From positions 248,001-312,000 of the forward strand of contig WBVU01000010.1 of assembly GCA_009192285.1 (NCBI GenBank): a DNA stretch of 64,000 nt, in the 5' to 3' direction. The stretch is from Morchella semilibera (lineage: Eukaryota > Ascomycota > Pezizomycetes > Pezizales > Morchellaceae). Positions 1-12,035 of the stretch are shown piece after piece. Under the pieces are notes generated by a model. The model was not told the DNA's origin, searched no databases, and was given only the letters and a program-made list of their open reading frames with translations. The translations under genes and the position numbers were made by a program. Numbering within the stretch: position 1 is the stretch's first letter; each line of letters begins with the position of its first letter.

Positions 1-30
1 TCCCCCCAATCCCCCAGCAGCTAACAGCAG

Positions 31-1087
31 CACAGGGCCAGCAGCGGCATCGGCATCGCCCTCTGGGGCTACACCTCGTACCTGCGCTTCGTGGAGCAGA
101 CAATGCACCACTACCCCGCGCCCGTGGCCAAGGAGCTGCGCCGCGGGCTCTACTACAGCATGTACGACCAGCCGCAGCGGGCCGTGGGGCACTTCCGCGC
201 TGCGCTCGAGCGCTGCGCAGAGCTGGGAATGGACCCGCTTGCCGACGAGGTCACGGGCATCAAGATTGAGCTGGCGGCGCTCATGGAGAAGCACGGGATG
301 CACGACAAGACCATCACCATCCTGGAGCATGTGCTTGACGAGGTGGCCGTGGGCGCGGAGGCCAGGCGCGGGGCCGAGCGCACGAGGCTGCTGAGGCGCG
401 GGGTCGCAGTGGGGTTGAAGCTCGGGGAGCTGTTTATGGTGCTGGAGAGGCCGAAGGAGGCCGAGGAGCCGCTGGTCTGGGCTGTGCAGACGATGTTGAG
501 GGAGCGGCGGCGTAGGGAGGGGCGGGGGCCGGGCGAGGACGACGAGGGCGAGTGGTTGAGTGATGATGAGGCGGGGATGGCGCTCGAGAACCTGGCCGGG
601 TACTATATGGCGCGCGAGCAGCACTTCCTGGCCACGCCGCTGTACCTCCAAGCGCTGGAGCTGCTACCACCGGGGAACTGCCACGCGGTGGTATTAAGTA
701 TCACACCCCTCCCCCCCCCCACTCCACCAGGCTGGCTGGCTGACACATTATATCGCAGTGAACAACCTCTCGACGTCTCTCGCGCAGCAGCCCATCCCGC
801 CCGGCGCCCCCATCACGCGGCAGCAACTAATCGCGGACTCGGCCGCGCCATGGGCGCGCAAGGCGCTGCAGCTGTGCGCCGAGATCGCCCCGCCGGCGCG
901 CACAGACGAGTGCGACTCGGGCTGCGTGGCGGCCACCTACAACCTTGGCGAGTTTGCGGAGATGCTGGGCGACCGCGGCGAGGCGCGTAGGCGGTATGGC
1001 GAGGCGATGAGTCTGGCGGAGGGGTTGGGCATGCGGGAGGGCGTGGAGAGGGCGCGGGGCGCGCTGGAGAGGCTGGCGGAGGTGTGA
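31..1087 (+). CDS. Mgr3-like mitochondrial TPR protein, 5' partial
   Basis: This is the 3' part of a TPR protein resembling Mgr3, the adaptor of the mitochondrial inner-membrane i-AAA protease that helps deliver substrates for turnover. An in-frame TAA at 22-24 next to CAG acceptors at 25-30 suggests an exon beginning near 31, with earlier exons outside the window. The exon opens with a hydrophobic stretch (IGIALWGYTSYLRF), fitting the end of the single membrane anchor, followed by PVAKELRRGLYY and several helical TPR units. The exon ends at 697. The intron at 698-758 (GTATCA...CAG) restores the conserved HAVVLMNNLSTSLAQQ segment, with the Met codon split across the junction. The last exon, 759-1087, ends in a further TPR (NLGEFAEMLGD) and a TGA. 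Reading through the intron instead gives low-complexity sequence. The gene is strongly GC-rich. The family assignment is by recalled motifs; a generic TPR protein is the alternative. Confidence 0.8.
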
Positions 1088-2384
1088 TGCCGGCGGGCGG
1101 CGGTCTTGTATTGTAGGTTGGGGGAATGGCGTTTTGTCTTGTTGCGTGTTTCTTTGGTTGTGGCCTGGCCGTGGTAGCTGTGGGGCGGTGTGCTTGCGTA
1201 TGTAGGGAGCATTTAAAGGCGGCCAGCAAGTACATAGCTACTTGGCATGGTCTAGGCTTTATTCCCACTCAATCACTCACTCACCGAGAAGCTGTACGGG
1301 TATATATTTGATTCGCGATTATGACATGTCAAGTGGGTCATGGATTATCACTCTTCACTCCAGCCCCACGCTGGGGTGCTGGCCCACCCATACAGCGAAT
1401 TACTGGTCTGGCACCTTATTAGCACCAGACATAATCCAGGGGTGGTTTAAATTCTGCATGTCGATCACTCACAAGCTCCTTGGAGGCAGGTAATTGATAG
1501 TTTATCAACATGCGATTATTTCCAGGCGTTGAGATACATTGTGGCCAGGAACTAGGGGAAGAGGCTGTTATCTGTGGCCTTTACCACTACCTTGGAGTGG
1601 CTTCTTCCCGTAAGGCGGACATTAGTATCCAACATTCCAGATAGTAATAGAGGGAATATATACTCGAAACTCCACCTAGGAAGTATTTTCAGTTGGTGAA
1701 TTTGGAATGTGCATCACTTTCCAGCACCCGGTACAGTGTGTGAATTATAGAGACCTGAGTATACACTCCAGAGATTCGTGGCTATGTACCCAGTGATGCA
1801 ACGACTCGATTTACCACCCACCATTTCAACCACATATGGTATACAGAGTAAACACATCAGTATAAAGAATCCACCAACCATATTTACTAAGGCCTCACCT
1901 AACAGTGCAATCCCAAGCCATTGCATCACTTTTATATAGGGACCTACATGTAGTTTAGAAACTGGTTTGTTAATCCACCCCGTGTACGTAGGTACTAGTT
2001 TTTGTAGAGGTAGCCTTTGTGGACAGACTCTACGACTGCTGACACGGGCAGGGAGTGGAGGTTGGTTGGTGCATGCTAGCTAGCAGATCTTGTTGTCTCT
2101 TTTATCTCCCACGCAGGCCTAGGCTCGTGGGGGGGGGGGGGGTACGAGACTCATACGGACACTGAGGTCCTGGTCCTGGTCCCTCTATTATAGGGGTTAG
2201 TATCGGCCGCTATAATTTGGCCGGAGATAGTGGTTCAACTGTGCACGCTGCTCATGTATGTATGTAGCTGGGATATCCGGAGAAACCTAACCCTGGATAT
2301 CTTGCAACTGCACCTCTGGGAGAAAGTAGACCTTACGTTACAGAGCACCACCTGCGGCAGTAAACGGCATTGAATTACTACTAA
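1088..2384. other. Intergenic, no gene seen
   Basis: This 1.3 kb spacer lies between the TPR gene and SOM1, whose 3' ends face each other. Open frames are short and show no coding character. It contains one TACATGTA palindrome near 1945 and a G12-type run near 2128. Confidence 0.6.
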
Positions 2385-2764
2385 CTAGCCATCCACAGCT
2401 GTACCATCTTTCCAGGGCGGCGTCTCCACCCCCGTAACCTCGATCGTGATGTTCTTCCCTGACGCCGCATCCTTACACCTATATATGTGTATACAGAATT
2501 AATGATTAACCACCATCCTGCATTACCCCCCCCTCCCCCCCCCACCCCACTTACACCGGGGCCGGGGACTTACCTCCGGAAAAGCCTGTCGATGGACCTG
2601 CACTGTATGACTTGGCCCACAATCTGGCAGTCCCACTGCTGCATCTCGAGCAGTGCGCACTGCGAGAGGTCGAGTGGCTCTTTGCGGCGGCGCCCCGTGC
2701 GGACGTCGGTGTTGAGGTGGTGGGCGAGTGCTGGCGAGGGGAAGATCGTGACGGGTATGCCCAT
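2385..2764 (-). CDS. SOM1: Mitochondrial export protein Som1
   Basis: Som1 is a small intermembrane-space subunit of the mitochondrial inner membrane peptidase (Imp1/Imp2) complex, needed for Imp1 to mature some of its substrates. Exon 1 is 2574-2764 on the minus strand and starts MGIPVTIFPSPALAHH. It carries the family core LSQCALLEMQQWDC...IQCRSIDRLFRR. A GTAAGT donor follows at 2573, and exon 2 (2385-2478) begins after a TAG acceptor and completes RRC, then KDAASGKNITIEVTGVE, ending TAG. The spliced product is 94 residues, normal for the family, with four cysteines as expected for an oxidatively folded intermembrane-space protein. An upstream in-frame ATG at 2857 would add about 31 low-complexity residues and is less likely. 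The split structure makes the gene easy to miss. The join is inferred from frame and motif continuity. Confidence 0.85.
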
Positions 2765-4331
2765 CTTGGTGGTTCGTCTTGGGTGGGGTAAATAAAATGG
2801 CCTTTCTTTGTGGGTGGGTGGGTGGGTGGGTGGAGATGTGTGGAGGTGGGATGACACTCTGGGGCGGGGGGGCGTTTATATTGGGTACATAGATATTACA
2901 TGTATTACTGCAGACACGCGTTTTACCAGGTTCACGAAAACACGGGATTTTATTGAATGGATTGTTTGCTACTACAGTGCCTTTGAATGTCTATGGTTAT
3001 GTATCCGGCGCATATCATCCTCCTCATCTCTCATCGGTGCTCGCACGTGGGTGCTGTATTATTCATAAGCTTTTTACCCCGTGCTTTCTTGGAAGCTTGT
3101 CCCAAACATAGGCTGTGACGTAGTTTGACCCGGATAAGTGGGTCGTTTGATCATTGACATTTGTCTTGCGGGCAAACACCGAAAGTATAAATTGCCAAAC
3201 AAACTTTCGAGGATCCCAGATCGGCCTGTCGCTGGAAAATCCAGATTTTTGATTATATAGATTAATATCCACGAGGACATCCGGGGGGGTATTTCCTAAT
3301 TTTTTTTTTATATTTTATTTTTCCCCTCTTCGTGTTTTCGATATTTTAAGAATATCTGGAATGTCGCCTGTCCATGCAGTCCATATTCTGGAGATCGAGG
3401 GGCTATCATATTCGATATCTCCCCTCAGCGGTCGGTAATCGGACTTATCGAGTCAGGCGCCATCTCATGGTCGAACGGTGGTTCAGCCGACCACCCAGCC
3501 ATCTCTCTCTATATATAAAGCTTCCCGTGAGCGATTCTCAAGGCTCACGTGGGGGAGAGGAAATTATTTGAATCTTGGCTGGGTCCTGCATAGGGTAGAT
3601 ACCGTATGGTAGGTTAGATCGATTTGTGACAAGGGTTGACCGATTCCGGAAACAGAGGGGGGGGGGGTCTGGTGATAACCTATCAGCGTGCTGCACGCAC
3701 GGAACTTCAACGAAACATGGAGAAGTAGCGTCTCCAGGAGGCATGATGTACGCACATATATTGAGGGGGGGAAGAGGGAAGAGATGAAGCGAGCACCTCG
3801 CGAAAGCAGGGGCGGAAAGCAGGCGTAAATAGAGATTAAAGATAGATACCAGGAACCTTTTATATGAGTGTGGGGCATATAATATGCCTATATAGCTGTT
3901 ACCAGAGGAGGAGGGGGTGGGGTAGAAATGTTGGGGCGGTGGGGTGGAGGTTTTGTGTGCGTTGCGGAGAGGAAAAAAAAAGACCAGGAAGGAGGAGGGC
4001 AGCAACGCATCATAGACTGCGAAACACCAGGTGCACGTACCATTCATCACGTCCCATCATCCACACAGTTAGACGGGTACTATCGTCTGTTTCCCTTGCC
4101 CTTCAGGACACCCCCCCCTCCCTCTGTTGCCCCATCTATTCGCCCATTCGATCAACCATCCAGCCTTCAATAAATACAAAATCACCATCGTTGCCACATA
4201 CCTATCCAGTCCTGCCACTGGCTGTCATAATTCTTCTCTGCTGCCGCCTGTACCATCAACTTCCCCTCCTCCCTCCCCCCCCCCCACCTCTCCCTCTCAA
4301 TTAACCCCTCTATCGTTTCACCCCGTCTATA
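2765..4331. other. SOM1/TOM70 divergent promoter region
   Basis: This 1.6 kb spacer between two divergently transcribed mitochondrial genes has no credible coding frame. It carries a GTGG-rich tandem tract at about 2811-2832 next to SOM1, and C/T-rich runs at about 4110-4320 just upstream of TOM70, which are typical of fungal core promoters. No TATA box is convincing. Shared regulation of the pair is possible but is only inference. Confidence 0.5.
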
Positions 4332-6668
4332 ATGTCGGCTCCTCCTATCCCTTCAAGTCCGGTTAGATCCGTCGGTATCACTCCACCAGACTCATCTCTG
4401 TGGACTCGTCTAACAACATTCGCCTCGGAAAACAAGGCTGTTGTTTACACTATCGGTGCTGTGGTGGTAATTGCCGGGGCCGGTGGTATTTACTACGTCT
4501 CGCAACAGTCGCGAGAAGCCGGAAAGTCCGGAAAGGCTAAGAAAGATAGACGAAAGGATGTCAGGGACAAAGCTTCGTCGAAGGAAAAGAAGGTTGCAGA
4601 TGGTGAGAACTCCAATTGGGGATTATTCATGCTGTCATGGAAGTTTTTTTTTTTTTTTTTTTGTGTGGGCTTTGTATGACGTATTGTGGGGCGCTCAATA
4701 TGCTGATTGTTTATATGTTTCAGAAAGCCAATCCCAACCCTCAGAACAAGAGGAAGCTTATCCTGAAGTGGATGAGGAAATTTTGAAGACTTTGACGCCC
4801 GAGGTACATGGTCCTGTGCATTTTGGTATTTTTTTTTTTTTGTTTGTGGTGCGGGTGTTTTAACATTGGTCTCTATTAGCAAAAAAAAGATTATGCCAGC
4901 AAACTCAAGGCCGCCGGTAACAAGGCATATGGTAACAAGGAGTTTGACCTAGCTATCGAGCTGTACAGCAAGGCCATTCTCTGCAGACCAGATCCGATTT
5001 TCTACTCCAACAGATCTGCCTGTTACAATTCTCTGTCACAATGGCAAAAGGTCGTTGATGATACGAGTGCAGCCATTGCGCTTGATCCAGAATATGTGAA
5101 GGCTCTCAACCGCCGAGCTCATGCTTATGAGCAGCTTGAGAACTACAGCGCAGCCTTGTTGGATTTCACGGCCAGCTGTATTATCGATGGGTTCAGGAAT
5201 GAGGGTGCCGCACAGAGTGTCGAGAGATTGCTTAAGAAGGTTGCTGAGGCAAAAGGAAAGGCTATGTTGGCGGCTAGGCCCAAGAAATTACCTTCGTGCA
5301 CCTTCGTTTCCAACTATTTGCAAAGCTTCAGGCAGAAGGACCGGCCAGCGGGTCTTGAGGACTCCGCACCTCTGCAAGAGGATACTGGAGATTACCATTT
5401 GAGAACCGGTCTCCAGGCTGTGGAGAGAAAATCCGTTGACGGATACGAGGAGGCTAGTGAAGAATTTGAAAAGGCTATGCAGCTTGGTACAAACTTTGAG
5501 GCCTACGCGTTGAACTGGAGGGGTACTTTCAAATATCTGCGGGGAGACCCTATGGAGGCGTTGGAGGATGTGAGCAGGAGTATCGAAACGGACACGACAA
5601 TGACCCAGAGCTACATCAAGCGGGCCAGCATGCTTTTGGAACTTGGTAATTCTCTGCACGCCCAGCTATGGTGGGATAAACATGGAGGTTAACGGATATT
5701 ACAGGTGATCGCGAAGGTGCTTCTATGGACTTTGCCACTGCTCTCGAGAAAAATCCAGACGACCCGGATATCTACTACCACAGGGCGCAGCTCCACTTCA
5801 TCCTCGGAGAATTCGCGGAGGCCGCCAAGGACTACCAGAAGTCAATTGACCTCGACAGGGACTTCATCTTCTCGCACATCCAACTTGGTGTTACGCAATA
5901 CAAGATGGGCTCGGTTGCGTCCTCGATGGCGACGTTCCGAAGATGCATCAAGAACTTTGAAAAGACACCTGATGTGTACAACTACTTCGGAGAACTTTTG
6001 CTTGACCAACAAAAGTATTCAGATGCCATTGAGAAATTCGATACCGCGGTCGAAATGGAGAAGACAGCCAAGCCGATGGCGATGAACGTTTTGCCATTGA
6101 TTAATAAAGCGCTAGCACTGTTTCAGTGGAAGCAGGATTTTGCTGAAGCCGAAAAGCTTTGCGAAAGAGCCCTTATTAGTATGTTTCGAGATTTTCTTTT
6201 GGATTTTTACCTTGCTGACTGGCGGGTTTAGTTGATCCGGACTGTGATATCGCTGTGGCGACAATGGCCCAGCTGCTTCTGCAGCAGGGCAGGGTAAATG
6301 AGGCGCTCAAATACTTTGAGAGGGCTGCTACACTTTCGCGGACCGAGGCAGAGATTGTAAATGCGTTGTCTTATGCTGAGGCTACCAGGACACAGCTTGA
6401 GGTAAATACTGTCCCTTTGAGATCCTAACTCCATGCATTTCATCCCATTTGTTTTTGTGGCGCACTCGATGATGATTCCGCTTTATATCATTGAAGGCCC
6501 CTTGGGCTATATGTTGATACTATGTTGATTTCTGAGTTTATGCCACAACCAAACCTACGCACTCTCTCTATGATCGAGTACTGATTCGCAAAACCCCGGG
6601 GATTTTAGGTACAAGAGAAGTATCCTCAGTTGGCAAACAGACTTCAGGGGATGGGCGGTATGAGATAG
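4332..6668 (+). CDS. TOM70: Mitochondrial import receptor Tom70
   Basis: Tom70 is the outer-membrane TOM-complex receptor that binds chaperone-delivered precursors, especially carrier proteins, through TPRs. There are six exons: 4332-4602, 4724-4803, 4880-5645, 5705-6178, 6232-6401 and 6609-6668. All have GT...AG introns and the frames close exactly, giving 606 residues against about 620 in the family. Residues of about 36-56 ([20 protein letters not shown]) form the single N-terminal anchor, followed by a basic, lysine-rich linker. The clamp-type TPR domain follows ([21 protein letters not shown], then NRSACYNSL and [14 protein letters not shown]). A C-terminal TPR block follows ([23 protein letters not shown], then [22 protein letters not shown]), and the protein ends in the typical short glycine/methionine tail. 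Intron 5 is the longest at 207 nt, and a T17-type run lies in intron 1. The call is secure; only exact junctions could shift slightly. Confidence 0.95.
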
Positions 6669-7675
6669 AAGACATGGAAGGGCTTGAGGGTTAAAGAGTA
6701 ATAAAAGTACAAACAGGCATGGGTAAAATAAAAGTGTTTTACTTTTGTTACTAATGGACACAGCACTGGTTGCTATACTGGTGAAGTAAAGGCGGTGGCA
6801 TTGGCTTGTTGACATGGAGGGAGGTCCGGATCAAAACGAGTAAAAGAAAAAAACGGAGCATAGCGAGATCCTATATTTGTTTTGCTCCTGTTAATTCCTC
6901 ATTTTTCATCTGGTTTCCTTTTGATTACATAAGTATCTCTTGGAGTTTTATTCATTTTTTTCTCTTTCTTTCGATATTCATCTACTATTCTTGTATTATG
7001 ATCTTCTGGATGGGTTTCCTCTGTCTATTTTCACTGCCGTTCATTCGTTGTTGACATGTGCATGTATTCACAAGGAGATCCCTTACCTACTTACACTGTT
7101 ACTGCTTTTCTAACTCGCATCCTCATCATCATCATCTGCATATACGTTTGCTCTGTGTATCGTTTGCTTCATATCAACACTAAATCCTCACAGCCCGCGG
7201 ATACGGCATTCGTTCGACTTTGACCTTCCGCACCGTATGGGCTGGTTTTAATCTCCGCTTCTTCTTTTTTTTACTTTACTTCACCTAGCTTCCTTTTTAC
7301 GTCTTAGTTATAACTCCACTCCTATGCTTACTTCTAGTTGGAAAAGAAAATCGCCTTCGTGTTCATAATATTATTAACATTTTTTTTTTCAACCCTCGGG
7401 ATTGGGTGCCGAGGTTGGGTGGTCATGGGGTGTCACTCGGTGTAGGCTAGGCTAGAGAGCATCGGGTGTCTTTATCCATACCACAACCCAGCGCGTTTGC
7501 ATTATCGTTGGTATTTTTGTTTTGTTTGATGGCGGAGGGATTCTACTACCGTCCCACACGTCGTAGGCCGGATCCCTACTCTATACATACATACATTTGA
7601 TGCGTTGCCAAGGAGATCGATCTTTCCACAAATGGGGGGGGCTCATAAACTACAACGGCACAAACAAAAGCATCG
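6669..7675. other. TOM70 3' flank, no gene seen
   Basis: This AT-rich spacer downstream of TOM70 has T-rich tracts and only short open frames. It includes an (ATC)n microsatellite near 7120-7138 and one copy of a 19-base dispersed motif at 7423-7441. Confidence 0.5.
7423..7441 (+). repeat. 19-bp dispersed motif, copy 1
   Basis: The sequence TCATGGGGTGTCACTCGGT occurs here. Exact copies lie at 8092-8110 and 62458-62476, and a two-mismatch copy at 28691-28709. The surrounding bases are unrelated between copies. Confidence 0.7.
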
Positions 7676-7680
7676 TGGCG

Positions 7681-7830
7681 TGGCCTAGTGGTAATACACT
7701 GGGCTTCGTCATATGACCACAACAGGTTCAAGCCCTGGTGGGAGCAGTGGTGAGAATGCCCAATATGGTAGCGACGCTCTTGAGGGATGACTACTCATAC
7801 ACATAAGTCTTTTGTTGCCGGCTTTTTTTT
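7681..7830 (+). repeat. tRNA-like SINE fragment
   Basis: An A-box sequence TGGCCTAGTGG (7681-7691) and a B-box sequence GGTTCAAGCC (7725-7734), 33 nt apart, match RNA polymerase III internal promoters. The TTC loop is flanked by a short CAGG/CCTG stem. The would-be acceptor stem does not pair, so this is not an intact tRNA. A non-tRNA tail of about 90 nt runs to a T8 tract at 7823-7830 that could act as a Pol III terminator or be the element's tail. The best reading is a tRNA-derived SINE; a decayed tRNA pseudogene is the alternative. No second full copy was seen in the window. Confidence 0.5.
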
Positions 7831-8610
7831 ATCATTTGACTGTGAGTTGTGTATATTTTAGGGAACAGTGGTAGACAAATCCTCTCTCTACGGTACGTAC
7901 ATGTAGTTGTGGATGTAATCTAGTATATAGTAGATGTAGATAGTCACTACAACAGAGACACAGCTACCTAGACACACCCAACGAACGGTTTGACAAGACG
8001 GACCGTGGCTGGCAATACCTCCGTTACATGTGTTGCTCCCCATTACTCGGGTTCTGTCCTGTGCGCAGCGCAACCAATCGGTCCGCTTCCGTCATGGGGT
8101 GTCACTCGGTTGCGTTTTTGTGGCTGTCGTGTTGGAGGCTCTCGTTTCCTTTTTAGCAAGGTACTACTTGGGGCTGGTGCAGTATGTGTGTTTGGTTTAG
8201 GGTTTTTAGTAAATTGGGGGCGATTCTAGGGCAACCATTAAGAGCGTTTGGCGCTACTGATATGGCTGGGTGTCCTTTTTTTGTTTGTTTGTTTACTTCA
8301 TTAATTGTATATGGCTGGGTGTCTGTAGCGAGATGTGTGTTACTAGAGTACATGTAGTAGTCGTGAAGGGTGCTCTACTTGGAATCTGGACGGAGGTTTA
8401 AGGTGTATAAAGTGACTTCTACGAGACAACCACGACCCGAGTGATAATCCATGTACCCGCCATCTTCCCCTTATCAGATCCGTACCCCTGTCACGTTTGC
8501 CAAGCGATAAGCAGCCGATATCTTTCCTCTCTCGATCGCTCGCGAACAACAACAAAGCTTCATTTCTCATCTCTTCAATTAAGAGCCGCAGCTCAAAAAG
8601 GACCGCAACA
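7831..8610. other. U1C upstream region
   Basis: This spacer leads into the U1C gene. It holds two TACATGTA palindromes (near 7899 and 8350) and a copy of the 19-bp dispersed motif. The last 150 bp is C/T-rich and is probably the promoter and 5' UTR. No gene is seen. Confidence 0.45.
8092..8110 (+). repeat. 19-bp dispersed motif, copy 2
   Basis: This is an exact copy of the motif at 7423, about 670 bp away in the same orientation. The two copies bracket the tRNA-like repeat. Confidence 0.7.
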
Positions 8611-9497
8611 ATGCCCAAATGTGAGTTCGCACACACACCCCTTCATTTATGGACTCTGAGTAATTGGCTAACAGACATCTTTTCGCGCTCGTAGTCTTCT
8701 GTTCGTATTCCCTTTTCTTCCGCCTTCACAGCTTATACTTAACTAACACGCTGCTGCTGCACAGGCGACTACTGCGACGTCTACCTCACCCACGACTCCA
8801 TCAGCGTCCGCAAGGCCCATAATAGCGGCAGAAACCACCTCCGCAATGTTGTCGAGTACTACCAGCGTGCGCGCCCTCTCTCTCCCTCCTCTCACATCTA
8901 GCTAACCTCTCCTTTACACAGAAATCGGCCACGAGAAGGCCCAGTCCGTGATCGACTCCATCACCTCCTCCTACGCCGCCGAAGGCCAGTCTATGCCCGG
9001 TCTTCCCAACGGCATGCCTGGTCTCCCTGGGATGCCTGGGATGCCCGGAATGCCCGGAATGCCTGGCATGCCCGGTCTCCCCGGCCAAGCCGCCTTCCCG
9101 CCACCCCCCTTTGGCTTCCCACGTACCTCCCCCCCCCCCTCTCCCTCTCCTCCTCAAACTTAACTAACACCCCACTCTAGCGCGCCCCGGACAAGCATTC
9201 CCGCCACCCTTTGGCTTCCCGATCCCCGGCCAGCCTGGCGCGCTCCCGCCGCCCCCAAGGCCCGGAATGCCCCCGTTCCCACCAGCAGGGTTCCCGCCGC
9301 CGCAGTTTCCTGGGGGACTGCCGCCGCCGCCGGGCGGTGATGCGGTCATGGGCGGTATGATCCCGCCGCAGATGATGGGCGGCATGCCGCCGTTGATGCC
9401 TGGGATGATGGTACCCCCGCCGGGGGGCGGGCCGCCGCCACCGCCGGGCGGGTTTGCGCCGCCACCTGGGTACGGGCAGCAGCCGCAGCAGAAGTAG
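8611..9497 (+). CDS. YHC1: U1 small nuclear ribonucleoprotein C
   Basis: U1-C is the U1 snRNP subunit that stabilises pairing of U1 snRNA with 5' splice sites. There are five exons: 8611-8620, 8695-8700, 8765-8866, 8922-9122 and 9181-9497, giving 211 residues. The matrin-type zinc finger reads [17 protein letters not shown], then [11 protein letters not shown], so both cysteines and both histidines are present. Correct spacing of the first cysteine needs the 6-nt exon 2 (TCTTCT): splicing exon 1 straight to exon 3 removes the two residues before it. The conserved helix [20 protein letters not shown] follows. A long low-complexity tail follows, first PGM/PGL repeats and then proline-, glycine- and methionine-rich sequence, ending GYGQQPQQK. 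The tail is typical of fungal U1-C. YHC1 is the yeast symbol. Confidence 0.93.
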
Positions 9498-12035
9498 GTG
9501 TGGTGTGGGTGTGGGGTGAGAGGGGGTTTTTTTCTTTTCTTTTTCGGGTGTCTGTGCGCGCGCCTTAATGTCTGTAGCCTAACGTTAATGAGAGACATTG
9601 CTGTATTTCTAGATTCTTTTAGTGTGTTTTTTCTTCTTTCTTTTTTAAAAAAAAATTGGCTTCTTGAATGGAATGGGAGAGGACTGTTTCCTGTTCCCTG
9701 TGCTTTGTGGGGGTGGCTGTGGTGGTCGTGGTGAATCATTTGCTATCACTCGTGTTCGTGTGCTCACTCGTATATACTTGCTCCTCGTAAATACACGCAT
9801 ATAACGCATATATACAAACACCATAGGTCTAGGGGGGATGGACTACTGTCCATATTCAACTCTACCACAAAGAGACACCTGGATACGTCGAGAGTATAGT
9901 AGTAGACTGCGGGTGCGCCCTGGGTCTTCAAGCTAGGTGGAGGCTCCAATCTACCTTGGTAACGACCCCTCCAGCCCTAGGCCCCACTAAGTCATTATTT
10001 AGCTGGAGGTATATGTACATAGTGCTTTGTCTAGATCTGTTCGCCCCGCGGCGGGTGGGTCGGGAACTGCGGTTTACATGTCCTCACCAGCCTCTGCAGC
10101 CTGCGCTGGGCTCGTGCTGGTTGCGCTTTCCCCTGGAACCCTGCCATGCGTACGGAGGTACTCTGGGGTGGGGTGGGGTGGTTCTATAGAGCGGTAAGGG
10201 CGGGGCGGGGTGGGGGTTGCTTTTCTTAGGGGGTGCTGGGGGGTGCTGGGGGGTGGGGGGGGGGGGTATGGCATGGCCTGGGTTTAGCACCTGCATGGGC
10301 TGTAGGGGCGGGTATAACATCCCGGGAATAAAAGTCTTTTGCTGTGTATATTAATCCGTAGCTGGCCTGCCTGGACAAGACAAAATGGGTTGTGTTCACG
10401 GGGGATCACTCGGTCTTGGCACTAACAGTAGTACTCTAGTGTCCCCCGACATCTGCCTGGATGTGATACTGTGGTGTTGTAATTGGTACTCGAGGCCGGA
10501 TCTTGGGGAGGGGCTGGATGTGGGGCTTCTGCAGCTGGGGATTAGTACCGCCGGTCTCTTCTGAGGGTTACAGCGTAAGCCACTGCAGATGGGTGCTAGT
10601 TTATCTCTATGGCTTACGCCGTGGAGGGCGTGATTGCCAGTCTTCCAGTGGGTATCAAGCACTTTTGACGTGGGCGGGAGCTAGGTTACGCTTGCAACTG
10701 GAGATGTGGTTCGGTTTGGTGCTGGGGACCCAATCGCGGGCTGCCTGCAACCGCGAGACGAGCAGAGAGACAGTAGGTAGCGCTACGTTCCAGTCTGATT
10801 GGGGCTGCCCTTGCAGCACAGATCTGGAGATCCGGCGGTAAACCGGCATCCTTTTTTTCTTTCTTTACTTGGGATTGAATGCCAGCGCGTGCGATGTACT
10901 GCAGCAGTGGGTGGGTAGCTGGTGCCAATCACTCACTGCTATGCCCGGGCTCATCGCAGACGGCGATTGGTCGTTGGTTCAGTAGCTGGCTGGCTGGTGT
11001 ACATGCGTTTTTCCAATAGCTCGTGTAGCGTGGATCTAGAACGCCTGTCGGCCTGAATTCCCTTCTTTCTTTCTGGTGGTCGGGTTGGTTAGCATGTGAG
11101 AGTTGAAGGGCTAATGGGTTTGGTACGGAGGAAGATGCCATACACGTGGATCACACATTTTCCTACACGAGGGTCGGTCAGTATACGTACGTCTGGAGCG
11201 TAGGTCTATAGTGAATGTTGTATTGATATTGGGCCTGGCCTGGGATGTTCTATAAACTACATACATGGTATTGACCGAATACGAGCTACTACTTACTACC
11301 CGCAAGGCGTCCGGGCGTGATGTGATCCGATCATGGATCCCCCCGCACACATATAACGCTTTGTGTGTATTCGTTGCATGGGGTGTATTATTGCCCGTGG
11401 GTCTATTCATTACCAAAGCTACTGACTCTCTCTCAACCGTTGATTGGCAGCCTGAATATTGATTGATGATACTTGGCTAAAAATATATACCCACATGTAG
11501 ATCGCAGTTTTCAGCACTTTACAACTGGGTTACGTTACGTTACGACGTTACGCCTGGTGCGTTTTGTGCGCCTTATTGGACCACACACCCAATTACGTTG
11601 CGGCATAATAATATCGTGAAGGATCGTGGGCCGGCAGAAAGAAAGAAGGAGGTTTTTTTATCACGACGAAACTACAAAGTGTCTTTTTTGGATGCATTAT
11701 ATATATATATATGAATTGGAAATCAAACAGCAGCCATGTCTGGATTCGTAGCACAGACTGGGGGGAGGGAGGGGCGTGAATCTGAGCAGTCTCAATTCAC
11801 AAGAATCAAATACGAACTGCTATATCCGCGAGGCAATTCGGTCCTTACGCGGCAAAAACTCCAACTTGTTGTTGCATTTCTGACCAGTAATCATTACCCC
11901 ACGTTCCTGACTAGCCATTGATCACGGACCAGGATCTCAGTTGAGCCTCACGCGTATCCAATCCCTCTCGCTCAACACCCAATTACAATCCCACCTCACC
12001 TCCCCCCCCCGCAATATTCACGACACCCTCCCGCC
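9498..12035. other. Intergenic, no gene seen
   Basis: This 2.5 kb spacer between U1C and MED1 is rich in G runs and imperfect GGGTGCT-type tandem units near 10225-10265. An (AT)n stretch lies at about 11697-11712. Open frames here are short and lack motifs. The last 100 bp, C-rich, is probably the MED1 leader. Confidence 0.5.

Noticed and set aside
3538-4050. 170-codon minus-strand gene upstream of TOM70
   Set aside because: Composition reflects C/T-rich promoter sequence and no domain is visible.
7676-7755. Functional tRNA gene
   Set aside because: A and B boxes are present, but the seven bases before the A box do not pair with those before the 3' end, so no acceptor stem forms.
9164-9739. 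191-codon minus-strand gene opposite U1C
   Set aside because: It is a shadow of the proline/glycine-rich U1C tail on the other strand.
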